This document shows positions 63,446 through 64,000 of a stretch of DNA of 64,000 nucleotides, piece after piece. Under the pieces are notes generated by a model. It was not told the origin of the DNA. It ran no database searches and saw nothing but the letters and a program-made list of their open reading frames with translations. The DNA comes from Phenylobacterium montanum (GTDB taxonomy: Bacteria > Pseudomonadota > Alphaproteobacteria > Caulobacterales > Caulobacteraceae). Position numbers and translations under genes: made by a program. The stretch spans positions 3,566,501 to 3,630,500 of the forward strand of contig NZ_CP073078.1 in NCBI RefSeq assembly GCF_018135625.1, given 5' to 3'. Numbering within the stretch: position 1 is the stretch's first letter; every line of letters starts with the position of its first letter.

Positions 63446-63966
63446 GCCGCATGAGCCCCAGCCTGGCCAGGATCGCTGTCGCGGGCGCAGCGCTCGCCGT
63501 CGCGACCGGCCTGTCGGGCTGCGGCTTCACCCCGCTCTACGCTGCCCCGGGCGTCACGGCCGGCTTGTCCTCGATCGAGGTCAATGTCGAGCATGGGCGC
63601 ACCGCCTTCCTCCTGGCCCAGGACCTGGAAGACAGCCTGGCGCGCGACCGCTCGAGCCCGGCGGCCTATCGCCTGGACCTGCGGGTGCAGGAGCACCAGT
63701 ACCCCCGCGGCCTGGTGGTCAGCGGTATCGCCACCCGCTACGAGACCCACGTCACCGTCACCTATCGCCTGATCGAGCTTTCCAGCGGCCAGGTGATCAA
63801 GACCGGGGTCGAGCCGGTTGAGGTCAGCTACGCGGCCACCGCCCAGCCCTACGCCGAGGTCTCGGCCCAGGAGGACGCCGAGGTGCGCGCCGCCAATGAG
63901 GCCGCCGACCGGCTACGCGTGACCCTGGCGGTGTTCTTCGCCGGTCGGAACCGGCCGGCCGGCTGA
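63442..63966 (+). CDS. lptE: LPS assembly lipoprotein LptE
   Basis: The outer-membrane lipoprotein that plugs LptD and helps insert lipopolysaccharide. The 174-residue protein has a signal peptide ending in lipobox GLSGC (Cys27) and GCGFTPLYA, the common start of alphaproteobacterial LptE. The ATG at 63442 overlaps the leuS stop; a second ATG at 63451 would also give a complete signal peptide. holA follows, the standard order. Confidence 0.92.
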   Translation: MSRMSPSLARIAVAGAALAVATGLSGCGFTPLYAAPGVTAGLSSIEVNVEHGRTAFLLAQDLEDSLARDRSSPAAYRLDLRVQEHQYPRGLVVSGIATRYETHVTVTYRLIELSSGQVIKTGVEPVEVSYAATAQPYAEVSAQEDAEVRAANEAADRLRVTLAVFFAGRNRPAG

Positions 63967-63967
63967 C

Positions 63968-64000
63968 GTGATCATCAGTCGCCGCGCCGACGTCGAGCGG
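63968..64000 (+). CDS. holA: DNA polymerase III delta subunit, 3'-truncated by window edge
   Basis: Only 11 codons from a GTG at 63968 are visible, beginning V-I-I-S-R-R-A-D-V-E-R. This matches the usual start of alphaproteobacterial HolA (clamp-loader delta subunit), and the position directly after lptE is the expected one. The call relies mainly on gene order. Confidence 0.75.
   Translation, partial: MIISRRADVER

Overview
The window is very GC-rich, has almost no intergenic space, uses many ATGA/GTGA start-stop overlaps, and reads like a chromosome segment of an alphaproteobacterium of the Caulobacteraceae (Caulobacter/Phenylobacterium-like). Supporting this: the leuS-lptE-holA order, DUF3576 and DUF465 genes, an NtrZ-like periplasmic protein, NodT-type outer-membrane lipoproteins, a single-chain acyl-CoA carboxylase and dispersed palindromic repeats of a kind common in this group. 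The genus is an inference; no rRNA, tRNA, CRISPR, prophage or intact insertion sequence was seen.

Layout. 1-2096: end of pgk and complete fba (glycolysis). 2115-3787: ubiX with a TIGR02444 gene, flanked by two DUF465 genes. 4030-5393: scoAB (3-oxoacid CoA-transferase). 5510-7246: hybrid histidine kinase. 7577-9451: class I ribonucleotide reductase large subunit, without nrdB beside it. 9754-11426: a secreted protein of unknown function, then an AT-rich island with a tiny membrane protein. 11427-16666 and 18942-23105: two MFS-type tripartite efflux operons (HlyD adaptor, MFS pump, outer-membrane factor) on the minus strand; dapE and a His-rich zinc-type CDF transporter lie between them, and a LysR gene diverges from the second. 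24210-27252: membrane protein, small hypothetical gene, second hybrid kinase. 27341-30625: fused biotin-dependent acyl-CoA carboxylase. 31255-33729: DAACS symporter and a serine hydrolase. 33921-43807: an RND operon (adaptor, two pumps, outer-membrane factor) with three oddities: a Spy/LTXXQ domain on the adaptor, a palindromic repeat inside the operon, and a low-complexity insert in the second pump. 43932-46034: lemA plus two TPM-domain genes. 46207-46809: soluble HisKA_2-type kinase. 46899-56174: four AMP-forming acyl-CoA synthetases with an LLM flavin monooxygenase, an alpha/beta hydrolase and a cupin. 56513-59581: modE convergent with modABC. 59660-64000: NtrZ-like protein, DUF3576 lipoprotein, leuS, lptE and the first codons of holA.

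Three themes stand out. One is export: three tripartite pumps and a metal exporter within about 30 kb. The second is acyl-CoA chemistry: CoA-transferase, single-chain carboxylase and four acyl-CoA ligases. The third is signalling by kinases that have no partner gene beside them. The best candidate for an undescribed system is the 46.9-56.2 kb oxygenase/hydrolase/ligase cluster, which looks like an activation module for a hydrophobic carbon source of unknown identity. The best candidate for an unusual protein architecture is the RND adaptor with a C-terminal Spy-like domain, whose downstream pump gene is preceded by a repeat that could hide its ribosome binding site.
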